Assembly (NCBI GenBank): GCA_026936335.1
Contig: JAPMXV010000029.1
Span: 682,001-746,000 of the forward strand
From: Mantamonas sphyraenae
Taxonomy: Eukaryota > CRuMs > Mantamonadidae
Length of the DNA: 64,000 nt
Direction of reading: 5' to 3'
The notes under the pieces were generated by a model. It did not search any database and was not told where the DNA came from. It worked only from the letters and a program-made list of their open reading frames with translations. Of the stretch, positions 49,601-61,600 are shown one piece after another; within the stretch, counting starts at the first letter, position 1, and each line of letters starts with the position of its first letter. The translations under genes were made by a program, and so were the position numbers.

Positions 49601-52600
49601 GGATTCAAACATTGCTGTCGCCGGCATCAGCGTGAGCGATGTGGATGTGGCAGACAACTTCCTGGCGGTCAACCTGACTGCCGGTTCAGGCACCCTCAGT
49701 CTTGTCACTTTCGACGGCATCTCGCTTACTGGAGCCAGCACCGGTACAAATGACGCCGTTCTTGCCTTTGTGGGCAACATCACTTCGGTGAACAACGCTC
49801 TGGCGAACATCCTGTACCGTGGGGACGCCAACTTTAATGGCGTCGACCAAATTGTGGTTGGCGTGGAAGACGGTGGCGCTGTTGGCACAGGTGGCTCTCT
49901 CTACGCACAGGCATCGTTGGCCATCACCGTCAACGGAGTCAACGATGCCACCGACACTGCAGGTGCCTGCGACGCAAAGTGTCCTCGAGGGCACGACCGT
50001 CACCATGGCCGGACTGACGTTGTCGGACATCGACGCCGCCAGTGGAACCATGGAATTGCAGCTGCAGGTGACGAGTGGTCTTCTCACGCTGAATGGTGCC
50101 ACGACTGGACTGACTTTTGTCACGGGCGGGCCGTCTCTGAATGCTCTCATGGTTTTCCGAGGCACGCTCTCTCAGCTGAACACGTCGGTGAGCAGTCTGG
50201 TGTACGAGCCTGCGCAGTATTTCAATGGTCAGGACACCGTCAGCGTCTTGTTGTCGGACCTCGGCTTCACGGGCATTGGCGGCACTCTGTCCACGCAAGG
50301 GTCGTTCAACATCACTGTGACCCCGTACAACAACGCACCGACCATCGCTGTGCCCGGGGCGCAGAGCACCGAAGAGGACACCCTTGTCAACATCGTGGGT
50401 GTCAGCGTCTCCGATATTGATGCAGGTGCCACTCCGGTCAGTGTCAACGCTAGCGCCGCAAACGGTGTCATTGTGCTCGCCTCTACAACAGGCATCACAT
50501 TCACCACAGGCGACAACTCAGGAGTTGCACTCATGCGATTCACCGGCACGTTGACGGATGTGAACACGGCTCTTGCCACTCTGGCGTACACTCCCAACAA
50601 CAACTACTTTGGTACAGACACCATCTCTGTGGGCGTGAACGACAACGGAGGCACAGGTGAAGGCGGGCCGGCAAGCTCTGCCAGCTCGTTCACCGTGCTC
50701 GTCAATGCAGTCAACGACAACATGAACATAACGGTTCTGGGTGCACAAACAGTCAACGAAGACACTGATCTGACTCTGTTTGGCATCACCCTGACGGACC
50801 AGGACGTGGGCACGAACGAGATCCTGGTCAATTTGACCACGAACATCGGCACCCTTACTTTGTCCAACACAACCGGGTTGACGTTCTATCTCGGCAACGG
50901 GACGGCAGACTCCAACATGCAGCTCTTGGGCTCGCTGGCCATCATCAACGACGCCCTGCACGGAGCCGTGTACCGCAGTTTGCTCAACCAGAACGGCGCA
51001 GACACACTGGACATTTGGGTGTCCGACCGTGGCTTTGGCAGCGCGAATGGCACTGTGACCATCAGCCAGAAAGCGCAGATCATCAACGTGGCCCCGGTGA
51101 ACGACGCACCTGTGCTCACACCCAGCCCTGCCTCGGTTTCCGTCGATGAAGACAGTCAGCTTACCCTGTCTGGCATTTCCGTCGCAGACGTCGACGTGGC
51201 CGCGTCCTCTCTTTTCTTCAACTTCACTGTGTCCAGGGGCTCACTTTCGCTGGGAAGTACGACCGGTTTGTTGTTCACCCTTGGCGCCGGATCAGGTGAC
51301 AAGGCCATGCACTTCACCGCCACCACAACCCAGTTTGCAAGTGCCATCGCCGCAGCTGGCCTCGTGTACCAACCGGACCCGAACTACAATGGAGTGGATG
51401 TCCTCCACCTCCTCGTGTCCGACCAGGGCGCAACAGGCTCCGGTGGCGCTCTCACGGATACCGCTACAACCGTTATCACAGTCAATGCGGTCAACGACGG
51501 ACCGACCGTCGTCGTGCCGAGCTCCCAGAGCGCTGTGGAGGATGTTCAGTTGACCATTGCTGGCATTTCAGTGTCGGACATTGATGCAGGCGCATCGCTG
51601 GTGACCGTCAACGCGAGTGTCTCCAACGGACAGATCTGGCTTCGAAACACGACTTCCTTGATCTTTGCGCTTGGCAGCGGATCTGCAGATGTGGATGTGC
51701 GCTTCCGTGGTACGCTCACCGCCGTCAACGAGGCCTTGAGTAGCGTGGTCTACCTGGCACAGTCTCACTACAACGGAGCGGACACCCTCGTGATCAACGT
51801 CGATGACAACGGCAACAGTGGCTCCGGTGGGTTGCTTACAGCATCCGCCTCCGTTCCGCTTTCTGTCGCTGCAGTCAACGACGCCCCGGTGTTGACGGTG
51901 CCTGCTGCCCAGAGCACGAATGAGGACGCAGCGCCCCTGGTGATCTCGGGTATCAGCGTCACCGACGTGGATGCGGGAGCAAACGCGATGCAGTTCAACA
52001 TGTCCGTGTCCAGCGGCACCATCACGATTCCTACAACCGCAGGGCTCACCTTCGTTGTCGGTGACGGTGTCAACGACCGATTTGTCTCGTTTACGACCTC
52101 AATGACCAACTTCAACACCAGCATGACCACGGGAGGCGTCGCGTACTCGGGCGACCTGAACTTTGAGGGAACGGACACCTTGCTTGTAGTCGTCAGCGAT
52201 CTCGGCAACACCGGCGGCGTCGCTCTGACAAACACAGGCTCTGTCACCATCACGGTCAATGCTGTGAACGACGCCCCACTCATTACTGTGCCTGGCGCCC
52301 AGGTGGTAAACGAAGAGTCCGACCTGCTGGTGTCAGGCATCAGCGTTGCAGACGTCGATGTGGCAACCGGCTCCATGTCCTTCAACGCCAGCGTGTCCAA
52401 CGGTATCATCCGCCTCGGGTCATCGGTGCCCTCTCTGACCTCGATCAGTGGCAACAACTCTGCGTCGTTGTCGTTCACCGGCTCGCTCACGGCGCTGAAC
52501 AACGCCCTGGCCACGCTTGTGTATCATGGCAATGTGAACTTCCAGGGCGTGGACACGCTGCTCTTGGGTGTGCGAGACAACGGCAACACGGGAAGCGGCG

Positions 52601-55600
52601 GTGAGCTCAGTCACGCTGCCTCTGTTTCTATCACCGTGGCGGAAGTCAATGACCCGCCCGTTCTCACCGCACCCTCGAGTGCAACTGCCAACGAAGATGT
52701 TGACGTGACCATTGGTGGTGTGTCTGTTGCAGACCCGGATGTCGGTGGTGGCCTCATGTCCTTCAACATCAGTGTGAGCAATGGCGTGCTCACGCTGCCG
52801 AACCGAAACAGTGGTGAAGTTTTCGTTGTTGGCGACGGCGTTCAAGATGGAACCATCCACCTGCTGGGCAACGTGACCACAATCAACGCGGTGTCCAGCG
52901 CCATTGTCTACCGCGCCAATGAGAACTACAACGGGCCGGATACCCTCAGCGTGTTTGTCAGCGATCGTGGACACTCCGGCTCTGGTGGAGCTCTTTCGGA
53001 TTCCGCGAACGTGGCGATCACGGTTGTGGCTGTGAACGACGGCCCTGTGCTGAGTGTTGTGTCTGCACAGAGTGTGGCTGAGGACGTGGATCTGACGATC
53101 AACGGCATCAGCGTGACGGACGTGGACGTTGCAGGCAACGCATTCCAGGCGAACGTGAGCGTGAGCCAGGGTGTGGTGACCGCAGTGACGACGACGGGCC
53201 TGACATTCAGTGTTGGCGACGGTGCGTCGGACGCGACGATGAGCTTCACGGGCACGCTGACCCAGGTGCAGACTGCACTGGGTGTGCTGGTGTACCGCGG
53301 GGCACAGGATTACAACGGCGCAGACACGCTTGTGGTGCGCGTGAGTGACCTGGGCAACGTGGGTGTGGGGGGAGAGTTGACAGACAGCGGCAGCGTGGGC
53401 ATCACGGTGACGCAGGTGAACGACCGACCTGCCATCACACCTGTGGGTGGAGTGAACGTGGACGAGGACACGGATCTGACGATTGCAGGCATCACTGTGA
53501 CGGACATTGACGTGGGCGGAGAGTCCATGGAGATGAACTTGACGGTGACGCATGGTGTGCTGACAAGCGTGAACGCAGGCGGCGTGACGTTTGTGTCTGG
53601 CACGAGCAACGGAGGACGCAGTCTGGTGCTGAACGGCACGGTGACGGCGCTGAACGCGGCCATCGGGCAGGTGGTGTACCACGGCGACCTGCACTTCTTT
53701 GGCAGCGACTCGCTCGAACTGAGCGTGCGCGACAAGGGCAACACGGGAGCCGGCGGTGAGCAGACAGACAGCCAGAGTGTGGCGATCACTGTGAATGGTG
53801 TGAACGACGCGCTGGTGATCACTCTGCCGAGTGCACAGAGTGTGGCTGAGGACACGGATCTGACGATTGGTGGCATCAGCGTGAGCGATGTGGACGTGGC
53901 CGGATTTGCGTTCCGAGTGAACGTGAGTGTGAGCGCAGGCAGCCTGTGGCTGGGCAGCACGACGGGTCTGACGTTTGGCAGTGGCGACGGAGTGAACGAC
54001 ACGTGGATTGTGTTTGACGGGTCGATCACGGCTGTGAACGCAGCACTGTCGAACATGGTGTACCGTGGAGTGACACAGTACAACGGAGCAGACGGGCTTG
54101 TTGTGTGGGTGTCTGACCAGGGAGCAGTCGGCAGCGGTGGTGAGCAGGTGTCGAACAAGACACTTGTGATCAACGTGGTGGCTGTGAACGATGCACCTGT
54201 GCTGAGTGTGCCTGGGGCACAGAGCACGGCCGAGGACACTGCGCTGACAGTGAGCGGCGTGAGTGTGGCGGACGTGGACGTTGCCGGCGGAGCGATGAAC
54301 GTGAACGTGAGTGTGAGTGCTGGCCGAGTGTGGCTGGCGAGCACGAACGGCCTTGTGTTCAGTGCAGGCAACGGCAGCAGCGACGGACGGGTGGAGTTCA
54401 GCGGCAGCGTGACGGATGTGAACAACGCGCTGGCGACAGTTGTGTACATGCCGGACAGTGCGTTCAACGGAGTGGACAGCATTGTGGTGAGCGTGAACGA
54501 CGGTGGCAACACGGGCAGTGGCGGAGTGCTTGGAGACAGTGGCAGCATTGTTGTGACTGTGTCGAGCGTGAACGACGCGCCTGTGCTGAGTGTGCCGAGT
54601 GGACAGAGCGGCGTTGAGGACACGGATCTGACGATTGGTGGCATCAGCGTGAGCGATGTGGACATTGCGGGCAGTCTGCTGCTGGTGAACGTGAGCGCAA
54701 GCCAGGGTGTGGTGACACTGGGCAGCATGAGCGGCGTGACGATTGTGGACGGAGCAGCATCGGGCACGAAGGATGTGCGCTTTGTGGCGACGCTGACAAA
54801 CGCAAACGCGGCGCTGAACAACATTGTGTACCGTGGAGACGCGCAGTACAATGGAGGAGACACGATCACGGTGACAGTGAACGACCAGGGAGCAAGTGGC
54901 ACGGGTGGAGCACTGGGCGACACGCGCACGATTGGTGTGAGTGTGAGTGCGGTGAACGACGCGCCTGTGCTGAGCCTGCCTTCGCCAGTTGCTGTTTCTG
55001 AGGACAGTGGTCTGACGATCAGTGGCCTCTCTGTGTCCGATCTGGATGTCGGGGCTTCCAATCTGCAGGTCACCTTCAACTCTACTCTCGGAAAGATCTG
55101 GTTGATTAACACTGCTGGACTCTCGTTTGCTCCAGAGTGTCCCACTGGACGCGAGTGCAAGTTTATTCGTTTCCAGGGCACATACACTGCAACTGCCGCT
55201 GCGCTGAGTCCTATTTTCTACGCGGGTGACCCAGATGCTCAAGGTCTAGAGCAAATTGTGATTGAAGTGTCTGATCTTGGAAACACTGGTGCGGGCGGGC
55301 CGTTGACCGATTCGGGTGTCCTCAACGTGACCATTGAGAACCTTAACGATCGCCCTGTGCCAAGTGTTCAGAGCCTCATGAGCACGAATGAGGATACCCC
55401 TATCAACATTACCAACATCTCTGTGGTGGATCTGGATTCCCCTATTCTGTACCTCAACATCTCCGTTGCATCTGGTTTCATCGATATCCCCAACACAGCA
55501 GGGTTGACAATCGTTGAGAACAACAATGGTACCGGAATCAATGGGTCAAACCACATCTACAAATTCGAAGCACCCATCGCAGACATGAACGCCGCACTGC

Positions 55601-58600
55601 AGAGTGTGGTTTACTATCCGCCCAAGGACTTTGTTGGGCTTGACTACATTGTGCTCACCTTCCACGACGAACGTGGAGTTTCGGGTCAAAACGAAAACCG
55701 CGTCTCTGAGGCGGTCATCTACATGACAGTCATCGACGTAAACGACGGGCCATCATTGCTCGTTCCCGGTGCGCAAACCACAGCAGAGGACGTGGACCTC
55801 ACCATCGCTGGTATCGCCGTATCCGATATCGACGTAGCCGCTCAACCGTTCCAGGCAAACGTGAGCGTGAGCCAGGGTGTGGTGACAACGGTTTTTACGA
55901 CAGGCCTGACATTCAGTGTTGGCGACGGTGCGTCGGACGCGACGATGAGCTTCACGGGCACGCTGACCCAGGTGCAGACGGCACTGGGTGTGCTGGTGTA
56001 CCGCGGGGCACAGGATTACAACGGCGCAGACACGCTTGTGGTGCGCGTGAGTGACCTGGGCAACGTGGGTGTGGGTGGAGAGTTGACAGACAGCGGCAGC
56101 GTGGGCATCACGGTGACGCAGGTGAACGACCGCCCTGCCATCACACCTGTGGGTGGAGTGAACGTGGACGAGGACACGGATCTGACGATTGCAGGCATCA
56201 CTGTGACGGACATTGACGTGGGCGGAGAGTCCATGGAGATGAACTTGACGGTGACGCATGGTGTGCTGACGAGCGTGAACGCAGGCGGCGTGACGTTTGT
56301 GTCTGGCACAAGCAACGGAGGACGCAGTCTGGTGCTGAACGGCACGGTGACGGCGCTGAACGCGGCCATCGGGCAGGTGGTGTACCACGGCGACCTGCAC
56401 TTCTTTGGCAGCGACTCGCTCGAACTGAGCGTGCGCGACAAGGGCAACACGGGAGCCGGCGGTGAGCAGACAGACAGCCAGAGTGTGGCGATCACTGTGA
56501 ATGGTGTGAACGACGCGCTGGTGATCACTCTGCCGAGTGCACAGAGTGTGGCTGAGGACACGGATCTGACGATTGGTGGCATCAGCGTGAGCGATGTGGA
56601 CGTGGCCGGATTTGCGTTCCGAGTGAACGTGAGTGTGAGCGCAGGCAGCCTGTGGCTGGGCAGCACGACGGGTCTGACGTTTGGCAGTGGCGACGGAGTG
56701 AACGACACGTGGATTGTGTTTGACGGGTCGATCACGGCTGTGAACGCAGCACTGTCGAACATGGTGTACCGTGGAGTGACACAGTACAACGGAGCAGACG
56801 GGCTTGTTGTGTGGGTGTCTGACCAGGGAGCAGTCGGCAGCGGTGGTGAGCAGGTGTCGAACAAGACGCTTGTGATCAACGTGGTGGCTGTGAACGACGC
56901 ACCTGTGCTGAGTGTGCCTGGGGCACAGAGCACGGCCGAGGACACTGCGCTGACAGTGAGCGGCGTGAGTGTGGCGGACGTGGACGTTGCCGGCGGAGCG
57001 ATGAACGTGAACGTGAGTGTGAGTGCTGGCCGAGTGTGGCTGGCGAGCACGAACGGCCTTGTGTTCAGTGCAGGCAACGGCAGCAGCGACGGACGGGTGG
57101 AGTTCAGCGGCAGCGTGACGGATGTGAACAACGCGCTGGCGACAGTTGTGTACATGCCGGACAGTGCGTTCAACGGAGTGGACAGCATTGTGGTGAGCGT
57201 GAACGACGGTGGCAACACGGGCAGTGGCGGAGTGCTTGGAGACAGTGGCAGCATTGTTGTGACTGTGCTGAGCGTGAACGACGCGCCTGTGCTGAGTGTG
57301 CCGAGTGGACAGAGCGGCGTTGAGGACACGGATCTGACGATTGGTGGCATCAGCGTGAGCGATGTGGACATTGCGGGCAGTCTGCTGCTGGTGAACGTGA
57401 GCGCAAGCCAGGGTGTGGTGACACTGGGCAGCATGAGCGGCGTGACGATTGTGGACGGAGCAGCATCGGGCACGAAGGATGTGCGCTTTGTGGCGACGCT
57501 GACAAACGCAAACGCGGCGCTGAACAACATTGTGTACCGTGGAGACGCGCAGTACAATGGAGGAGACACGATCACGTGTGACAGTGAACGACCAGGGAGC
57601 AAGTGGCACGGGTGGAGCACTGGGCGACACGCGCACGATTGGTGTGAGTGTGAGTGCGGTGAACGACGCGCCTGTGTTGACTGTGCCTGGTGGACAGAAC
57701 GTGAACGAGGAGACCGACCTGACGATCGGCGGTATCAGCGTGGCAGATGTGGACGCAGCAGCCGGTATGGTTGCCGTGAACGTGAGTGTGACGTCTGGTC
57801 AGATGTGGCTGGGCAGCACGAGCGGCCTTGTGTTTGGTGCTGGCAACGGCAGCAGCGACGCAACGGTGCGTTTCACGGGCACGTTGACCAACGTGAACGC
57901 AGCGCTGACGAACCTGGTGTATCGTGGCAACGCGAACTTCCAGGGCACGGACAGCGTGGTGTTGAGTGTGAACGATCTGGGCAACACGGGCGCGGGTGGA
58001 GCGCTGGGTGACAGTGCCGTGATTGTGGTGACTGTGGCCGAAGTGAACGATGCGCCTGTGCTGACGGCACCGGCCACTGTGAGTGTGAACGAAGACACGA
58101 GCAGTGCCATTGGCGGTCTGAGCGTGGTCGATGGCGACGTTGGCAGCGCGCGCATGCAACTGCGTCTGAGTGTGTCACAGGGTGTGTTGAGCCTGGGTAG
58201 CACAAGCGGACTGTTGTTTGCTGTTGGTGACGGCGTGTCTGACAGCACGATTGAGTGCAACGGCACGGTGACGGATGTGAACGCGGCTTTGGGCAGCGTG
58301 ACGTACGTGGCAAACAGCAACTACAACGGAGCGGATACGCTGGCTGTGTTTGTGGACGACCTCGGCAACAGTGGTCTGGGAGGAGCACTGAACGACACGG
58401 CGAACGTGGCGATCACAGTTGTGGCTGTGAACGACGGCCCTGTGCTGAGTGTTGTGTCTGCACAGAGTGTGGCTGAGGACGTGGATCTGACGATCAACGG
58501 CATCAGCGTGACGGACGTGGACGTTGCAGGCAACGCATTCCAGGCGAACGTGAGCGTGAGCCAGGGTGTGGTGACCGCAGTGACGACGACGGGCCTGACA

Positions 58601-61600
58601 TTCAGTGTTGGCGACGGTGCGTCGGACGCGACGATGAGCTTCACGGGCACGCTGACCCAGGTGCAGACGGCACTGGGTGTGCTGGTGTACCGCGGGGCAC
58701 AGGATTACAACGGCGCAGACACGCTTGTGGTGCGCGTGAGTGACCTGGGCAACGTGGGTGTGGGGGGAGAGTTGACAGACAGCGGCAGCGTGGGCATCAC
58801 GGTGACGCAGGTGAACGACCGCCCTGCCATCACACCTGTGGGTGGAGTGAACGTGGACGAGGACACGGATCTGACGATTGCAGGCATCACTGTGACGGAC
58901 ATTGACGTGGGCGGAGAGTCCATGGAGATGAACTTGACGGTGACGCATGGTGTGCTGACGAGCGTGAACGCAGGCGGCGTGACGTTTGTGTCTGGCACAA
59001 GCAACGGAGGACGCAGTCTGGTGCTGAACGGCACGGTGACGGCGCTGAACGCGGCCATCGGGCAGGTGGTGTACCACGGCGACCTGCACTTCTTTGGCAG
59101 CGACTCGCTCGAACTGAGCGTGCGCGACAAGGGCAACACGGGAGCCGGCGGTGAGCAGACAGACAGCCAGAGTGTGGCGATCACTGTGAATGGTGTGAAC
59201 GACGCGCTGGTGATCACTCTGCCGAGTGCACAGAGTGTGGCTGAGGACACGGATCTGACGATTGGTGGCATCAGCGTGAGCGATGTGGACGTGGCCGGGT
59301 TTGCGTTCCGAGTGAACGTGAGTGTGAGCGCAGGCAGCCTGTGGCTGGGCAGCACGACGGGTCTGACGTTTGGCAGTGGCGACGGAGTGAACGACACGTG
59401 GATTGTGTTTGACGGGTCGATCACGGCTGTGAACGCAGCACTGTCGAACATGGTGTACCGTGGAGTGACACAGTACAACGGAGCAGACGGGCTTGTTGTG
59501 TGGGTGTCTGACCAGGGAGCAGTCGGCAGCGGTGGTGAGCAGGTGTCGAACAAGACGCTTGTGATCAACGTGGTGGCTGTGAACGACGCACCTGTGCTGA
59601 GTGTGCCTGGGGCACAGAGCACGGCCGAGGACACTGCGCTGACAGTGAGCGGCGTGAGTGTGGCGGACGTGGACGTTGCCGGCGGAGCGATGAACGTGAA
59701 CGTGAGTGTGAGTGCTGGCCGAGTGTGGCTGGCGAGCACGAACGGCCTTGTGTTCAGTGCAGGCAACGGCAGCAGCGACGGACGGGTGGAGTTCAGCGGC
59801 AGCGTGACGGATGTGAACAACGCGCTGGCGACAGTTGTGTACATGCCGGACAGTGCGTTCAACGGAGTGGACAGCATTGTGGTGAGCGTGAACGACGGTG
59901 GCAACACGGGCAGTGGCGGAGTGCTTGGAGACAGTGGCAGCATTGTTGTGACTGTGTCGAGCGTGAACGACGCGCCTGTGCTGAGTGTGCCGAGTGGACA
60001 GAGCGGCGTTGAGGACACGGATCTGACGATTGGTGGCATCAGCGTGAGCGATGTGGACATTGCGGGCAGTCTGCTGCTGGTGAACGTGAGCGCAAGCCAG
60101 GGTGTGGTGACACTGGGCAGCATGAGCGGCGTGACGATTGTGGACGGAGCAGCATCGGGCACGAAGGATGTGCGCTTTGTGGCGACGCTGACAAACGCAA
60201 ACGCGGCGCTGAACAACATTGTGTACCGTGGAGACGCGCAGTACAATGGAGGAGACACGATCACGGTGACAGTGAACGACCAGGGAGCAAGTGGCACGGG
60301 TGGAGCACTGGGCGACACGCGCACGATTGGTGTGAGTGTGAGTGCGGTGAACGACGCGCCTGTGTTGACTGTGCCTGGTGGACAGAACGTGAACGAGGAC
60401 GTTCAGTTGACGATCACGGGTGTTTCGGTGACCGACGTCGACGTGGGTGCAGGGCTGCTGCAAGTCAACGTGAGTGTGGCTTCCGGTCGTGTGTGGTTGA
60501 AGTCCCTGGCCGGCCTTGGAGTGGAAGCAGGCAGTGGCAGCGGTGATGCCAGCCTGCGTGTGGTCGGCAACCTGACGTCTGTGAATGCGGCGCTGTCCGA
60601 GATGGTGTACCAGGGCAACCTGCACTTTGTGGGTGCCGACAGCTTGGCGATTGCAGTGAACGATCTGGGCAACACCGGGTCGGGTGGTGCTTTGGGCGAT
60701 GCACAGAGCATTGCGGTGACTGTGGCAGGTGTGAACGACGCGCCTGTTCTGAGTGTGCCGAGTGCGCAGAGCGGCATGGAGGACACGGACATTGCGCTCG
60801 GTGGCATCAGCGTGAGCGATGTGGACGTGGCTGCGAACGAACTTGTGGTTGATCTGCAGGTGAGCAGCGGTGTTCTGACGCTTGGCGGCACGACGACGGG
60901 CCTGACGTTTGTGACGGGCGGTCCGTCGCTGAACGCCGTGATGCGCTTCCGAGGCAGCCTGACGAACATCAACACGGCGATGAGCAGTGTGGTGTACCGT
61001 GGCAACACGCACTACAACGGAGCGGACACGGTGCTGGTTACTGTGAACGACCAGGGAGCCGTGGGCATTGGTGGTGCTCTGAGCGATGCGGCCAATGTGT
61101 CTGTGACTGTGAATGCTGTGAACGACGCACCTTCGGTCGCTGTGGGTGGAGCCCAGAATGTGGACGAAGACGAACTCCTCGGTGTCACAGGGATCTCTGT
61201 GGCGGATGTGGATGTCGCTGGAACAAGCATGACGGTGAACGTAAGCGTGAGCCGTGGTGTGTTGACCCTGGGTTCGTCGACGGGACTTGTGTTTTCAAGT
61301 GGCGACGGAGCTGCTGATGCGTCGATGGTGTTTTCAGGCACGCTGACGAGTGTGAACAGTGCGTTGGCGACGCTGCAGTACCAGGGCAACCTGGACTTCA
61401 ACGGATTGGACAACGTGGTCGTTGGCGTTAGTGACAACGGAGGTACTGGAGCTGGTGGGGCGCTGTCAGCTTCCGCCAGCAAGCTTCTGGTTGTGAACGC
61501 GGTGAACGACAAGGTGAACATCACGGTGCTGGACACGCAGAGCGTGAACGAGGACACGGACCTGACCATGTATGGCATCAGCATCTCTGATGTGGACATT

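Noticed and set aside
48021-60375. Near-identical blocks considered as transposable-element copies.
   Set aside because: They stay in register with the domain repeat and the reading frame, have no terminal repeats or transposase, and occur only within this gene.
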